From Lutibacter sp. (lineage in GTDB: Bacteria > Bacteroidota > Bacteroidia > Flavobacteriales > Flavobacteriaceae): 64,000 nt of DNA. This document shows positions 61,584-64,000 of this stretch, in pieces; positions within the stretch are counted from its first letter, which is position 1; each line of letters begins with the position of its first letter. A program made the position numbers and the translations under genes. The stretch is from assembly GCF_021647475.1 (NCBI RefSeq), contig NZ_JAKIUR010000001.1:1-64000 (forward strand), in the 5' to 3' direction. Under the pieces are notes generated by a model. It had not been told where the DNA came from and searched no databases. It was given only the letters and a program-made list of their open reading frames with translations.

Positions 61584-61649
61584 CATAATTTATCTTATTT
61601 CTATTTTCTATATTAAAATTGTATTTTTAGCAACTTTAAATTCTGTTAT

Positions 61650-62756
61650 ATGAAATATTCTTTTTTAATTTTACTATTTTCTTTAGCTTTTGTAAGTTGC
61701 AAAAAATCTGGAAACAAAAATACTACGGATGGGAAATCTGGAGCAACAGTTATTGCAAACATTATTCATTATCCACAAGAAAAACATTTAAAAAACATTA
61801 AACAACTAACTTTTGGTGGTGATAATGCCGAAGCTTATTGGAGTTTTGATAACTCCAAATTAGTTTTTCAATCTAATAATAAAAAATGGGGGCTAAACTG
61901 CGATCAAATATTTATGATGAATGCTTCAAAACCATTAGATAGCACCGAAATTCCTCAACGAATTAGTACCGGTTTTGGTAGAACTACTTGTAGTTATTTT
62001 ATGCCAGGAGATTCTACTATAATTTATGCATCTACACATTTGGTAAGTAAAGATTGTCCTCCTGTTCCTAAAAAAGAAGATTATGGGAATAAATATATTT
62101 GGCCAGTTTATAAAGGTTATGATATTTTTGTGGCTGACACCAAAGGAAATCAGCTAAAACAATTAACTTTTAATGAAGGTTATGATGCAGAACCAACTGT
62201 TTCTCCAAAAGGTGATAAAATTGTATTTACATCAACCAGAACTGGTGACTTAGAGTTATTTACTATGAATTTAGATGGAAGTAATGTAAAACAAGTAACT
62301 CATGAATTAGGTTACGATGGCGGTGCTTTCTTTTCTCCTGATGGAACAAAATTAATTTTCCGTTCCTCACGACCAAAAACTGAACAAGAAATTAAAGATT
62401 ATAAAGAGTTATTAGCACAAGGATTAGTACAGCCAATCAATATGGAATTATATATTTGTAATGTAGATGGTTCTGATTTACATAAGATAACTAATTTAGG
62501 TGATGCCAATTGGGCACCGTTTTTTCATCCTTCAGGCAAAAAAATTATCTTTTCATCAAACTATAAAACGAAGAAAAGTTTTAATTTATTTATGATTAAT
62601 GTAGATGGAACTGGTTTAGAACAAATTACTTACGATACTGTTTTTGATGCTTTTCCTATGTTTTCTCCTGATGGTAAAAAACTGGTATTCTCTTCAAACA
62701 GAAATAATTACGGAACACATGATACTAATTTATTTGTTGCTGATTGGGTAGAATAA
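61650..62756 (+). CDS. TolB-like (PD40) beta-propeller lipoprotein
   Basis: Lipoprotein of 368 residues, with SPII lipobox FVSC (cysteine 17). The mature part is a TolB-type propeller with clear PD40 repeats: AEPTVSPKGDKIVFTSTR, GAFFSPDGTKLIFRSS and AFPMFSPDGKKLVFSSNR (spread over about 180-355). No peptidase domain follows. Such proteins in Bacteroidota may be cell-surface or periplasmic scaffolds; a specific partner is not evident. It precedes lepA but lepA has its own -7 box. Confidence 0.82.
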   Translation: MKYSFLILLFSLAFVSCKKSGNKNTTDGKSGATVIANIIHYPQEKHLKNIKQLTFGGDNAEAYWSFDNSKLVFQSNNKKWGLNCDQIFMMNASKPLDSTEIPQRISTGFGRTTCSYFMPGDSTIIYASTHLVSKDCPPVPKKEDYGNKYIWPVYKGYDIFVADTKGNQLKQLTFNEGYDAEPTVSPKGDKIVFTSTRTGDLELFTMNLDGSNVKQVTHELGYDGGAFFSPDGTKLIFRSSRPKTEQEIKDYKELLAQGLVQPINMELYICNVDGSDLHKITNLGDANWAPFFHPSGKKIIFSSNYKTKKSFNLFMINVDGTGLEQITYDTVFDAFPMFSPDGKKLVFSSNRNNYGTHDTNLFVADWVE

Positions 62757-62793
62757 AACTTAGTTAACCATGTTTTTCACATTGTAAATTAGT

Positions 62794-62801
62794 TATCTTT
62801 G
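62794..62801 (+). promoter_or_regulatory. -7 box of lepA
   Basis: TATCTTTG is an exact TAnnTTTG match 29 bp before the lepA ATG; GAAAGG at 62815-62820 lies about ten bases before the start and may serve as ribosome-binding site. Confidence 0.55.
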
Positions 62802-62830
62802 CCAACAGAAAGCTGAAAGGAAAACGATAC

Positions 62831-64000
62831 ATGAAACACATCCGAAATTTTTGCATTATTGCACATATTGATCACGGAAAAAGCACATTAGCCGATAGAT
62901 TATTAAGTTTTACAGGAACTACAACAGCTCGTGAAGAGCAAGCTCAGTTGTTAGATAACATGGATTTAGAACGTGAACGTGGTATTACCATTAAAAGTCA
63001 TGCCATTCAAATGGACTACGTATTTAACGATGAAAAATACGTTTTAAATTTAATTGACACTCCCGGCCATGTAGATTTCTCTTATGAAGTTTCTCGTTCT
63101 ATTGCTGCTTGCGAAGGTGCTTTACTAATTGTTGATGCCGCACAAAGCATACAAGCACAAACCATATCCAACTTATATTTAGCTTTAGAAAATGATTTAG
63201 AAATAATTCCGGTGCTGAATAAAGTAGATTTACCTAGTGCAAATCCTGAAGAAGTTACCGATGATATTGTTGCTTTATTAGGTTGTTCTCCTAAAGAAGT
63301 AATTCATGCTAGTGGAAAAACCGGATTTGGTGTTGAAAACATTTTAGAAGCTATTATTACTAAAATTCCAGCACCAAAAGGCGATGTTAACAAACCATTA
63401 CAAGCCCTTATTTTTGACTCCGTTTACAACTCCTATCGTGGTGTTGAAACTTATTTTAGAGTGATGAATGGTGAAATTAAAAAAGGGCAACGTGTTAAAT
63501 TTATGGCGACTGGAAAAGTGTATAATGCTGATGAAGTGGGTACCTTAAAACTAACGCAAGTTCCAAAACAAAGTATTAAAGCTGGTGATGTTGGGTATTT
63601 AATAACTGGCGTTAAAACAGCCAGCGAAATTAAAGTTGGGGATACTATAACCGATGCTTTAAATCCAACGCAACATAGCATTGACGGCTTTGAAGATGTA
63701 AAACCAATGGTTTTTGCAGGGATTTATCCTGTAGAAACTGAAGATTATGAAGAACTTAGAAATTCTATGGAAAAATTACAGTTGAATGATGCTTCTTTAG
63801 TATTTACACCTGAAAGTTCTGCTGCCTTAGGATTTGGTTTTAGATGTGGATTTTTAGGAATGCTTCATTTAGAAATTATTCAAGAACGCTTAGAACGTGA
63901 ATTTGATATGATAGTAATTACTACCGTACCAAACGTATCTTATCATGCCTTTACAAATAAACATCCTGATGTTCCGGTTTTAGTAAATAATCCTTCTGAT
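62831..64000 (+). CDS. lepA: Elongation factor 4 (LepA), 3' end outside window
   Basis: Translational GTPase that acts on stalled or back-translocating ribosomes. The first 390 codons are present and open to the window edge; the full protein is usually about 600 residues. G1 is AHIDHGKST (about 11-19), the switch region has ERERGITIK, G3 is DTPGHVDF (about 77-84) and G4 is NKVD (about 131-134). The beta-barrel domain II and the start of domain III follow (LGFGFRCGFLGMLHLEIIQERL, about 335-356). Confidence 0.95.
   Translation, partial: MKHIRNFCIIAHIDHGKSTLADRLLSFTGTTTAREEQAQLLDNMDLERERGITIKSHAIQMDYVFNDEKYVLNLIDTPGHVDFSYEVSRSIAACEGALLIVDAAQSIQAQTISNLYLALENDLEIIPVLNKVDLPSANPEEVTDDIVALLGCSPKEVIHASGKTGFGVENILEAIITKIPAPKGDVNKPLQALIFDSVYNSYRGVETYFRVMNGEIKKGQRVKFMATGKVYNADEVGTLKLTQVPKQSIKAGDVGYLITGVKTASEIKVGDTITDALNPTQHSIDGFEDVKPMVFAGIYPVETEDYEELRNSMEKLQLNDASLVFTPESSAALGFGFRCGFLGMLHLEIIQERLEREFDMIVITTVPNVSYHAFTNKHPDVPVLVNNPSD

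Overview
The window is AT-rich (roughly 30% GC by eye) and comes from a member of the Bacteroidota, most probably family Flavobacteriaceae. The evidence is the promoter style (TAnnTTTG -7 boxes, several with a TTTG -33 box), a PorT-like type IX secretion protein, the ExbB/ExbD/ExbD block, many SPII lipoproteins, a short-chain-type L-threonine dehydrogenase, a PID-CTERM-like mini-protein, and tRNA without encoded CCA. The genus cannot be fixed from this sequence. About 62 protein genes and one tRNA are supported; there is no rRNA, CRISPR array, prophage or intact insertion sequence.

Layout. 0-9.5 kb: outer-membrane DUF5686 protein, an RND/MMPL exporter, asnS, rpoN, a PAP2-like membrane protein and porT. 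9.5-12 kb (minus): exbB, a four-helix membrane protein and two exbD genes, a proton-driven energy-transduction module. 12-20 kb: asparaginase, zinc peptidase, Lrp regulator, the DUF177-rpmF-fabH-accB-accC fatty-acid operon, pdxA, ribE. 20-26.6 kb: PID-CTERM-like peptide, tRNA, polyprenyl synthase and a run of small uncharacterised or membrane proteins ending in an APC permease. 27-33.6 kb: TetR plus tripartite RND efflux operon with palindromes over its promoter. 33.6-36.4 kb: recX, two lipoproteins, threonine dehydrogenase. 36.9-46.2 kb: methylmalonyl-CoA epimerase, a sodium-pumping methylmalonyl-CoA decarboxylase (MmdA, OadG, biotin carrier, OadB), both subunits of methylmalonyl-CoA mutase, and the mutase chaperone MeaB. 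46.3-53.3 kb (minus): a clade II nitrous oxide reductase operon (fasciclin lipoprotein, cytochrome c, nosZ, membrane protein, nosL, nosD, nosF, nosY). 53.5-64 kb: thioredoxin-like protein, truB/uppP/DUF3098/ftsX operon, a palindromic-repeat island holding a GIY-YIG gene, a second epimerase, rbfA, an ABC permease, dusB, a TolB-like lipoprotein and the 5' part of lepA.

How it fits together. The two large metabolic clusters look like a low-oxygen module. NosZ uses N2O as electron acceptor, and the decarboxylase branch turns succinyl-CoA to propionyl-CoA while exporting Na+. Both clusters carry the same palindrome (ATGAT-N4-ATCAT, CRP/FNR type), 21-22 bp before a -7 box. That is the class II activator position, so one oxygen- or NO-sensing regulator may control both. 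This is the most interesting prediction in the window.

Mobile and repetitive DNA: a 203-bp MITE-like element with 8-bp target duplication (36.5 kb) and a second copy at the window start; a different 202-bp element with long inverted ends and a 5-bp duplication (26.6 kb); and an array of long imperfect palindromes (57.6-58.5 kb) in which two identical 102-bp direct repeats flank a GIY-YIG endonuclease gene.
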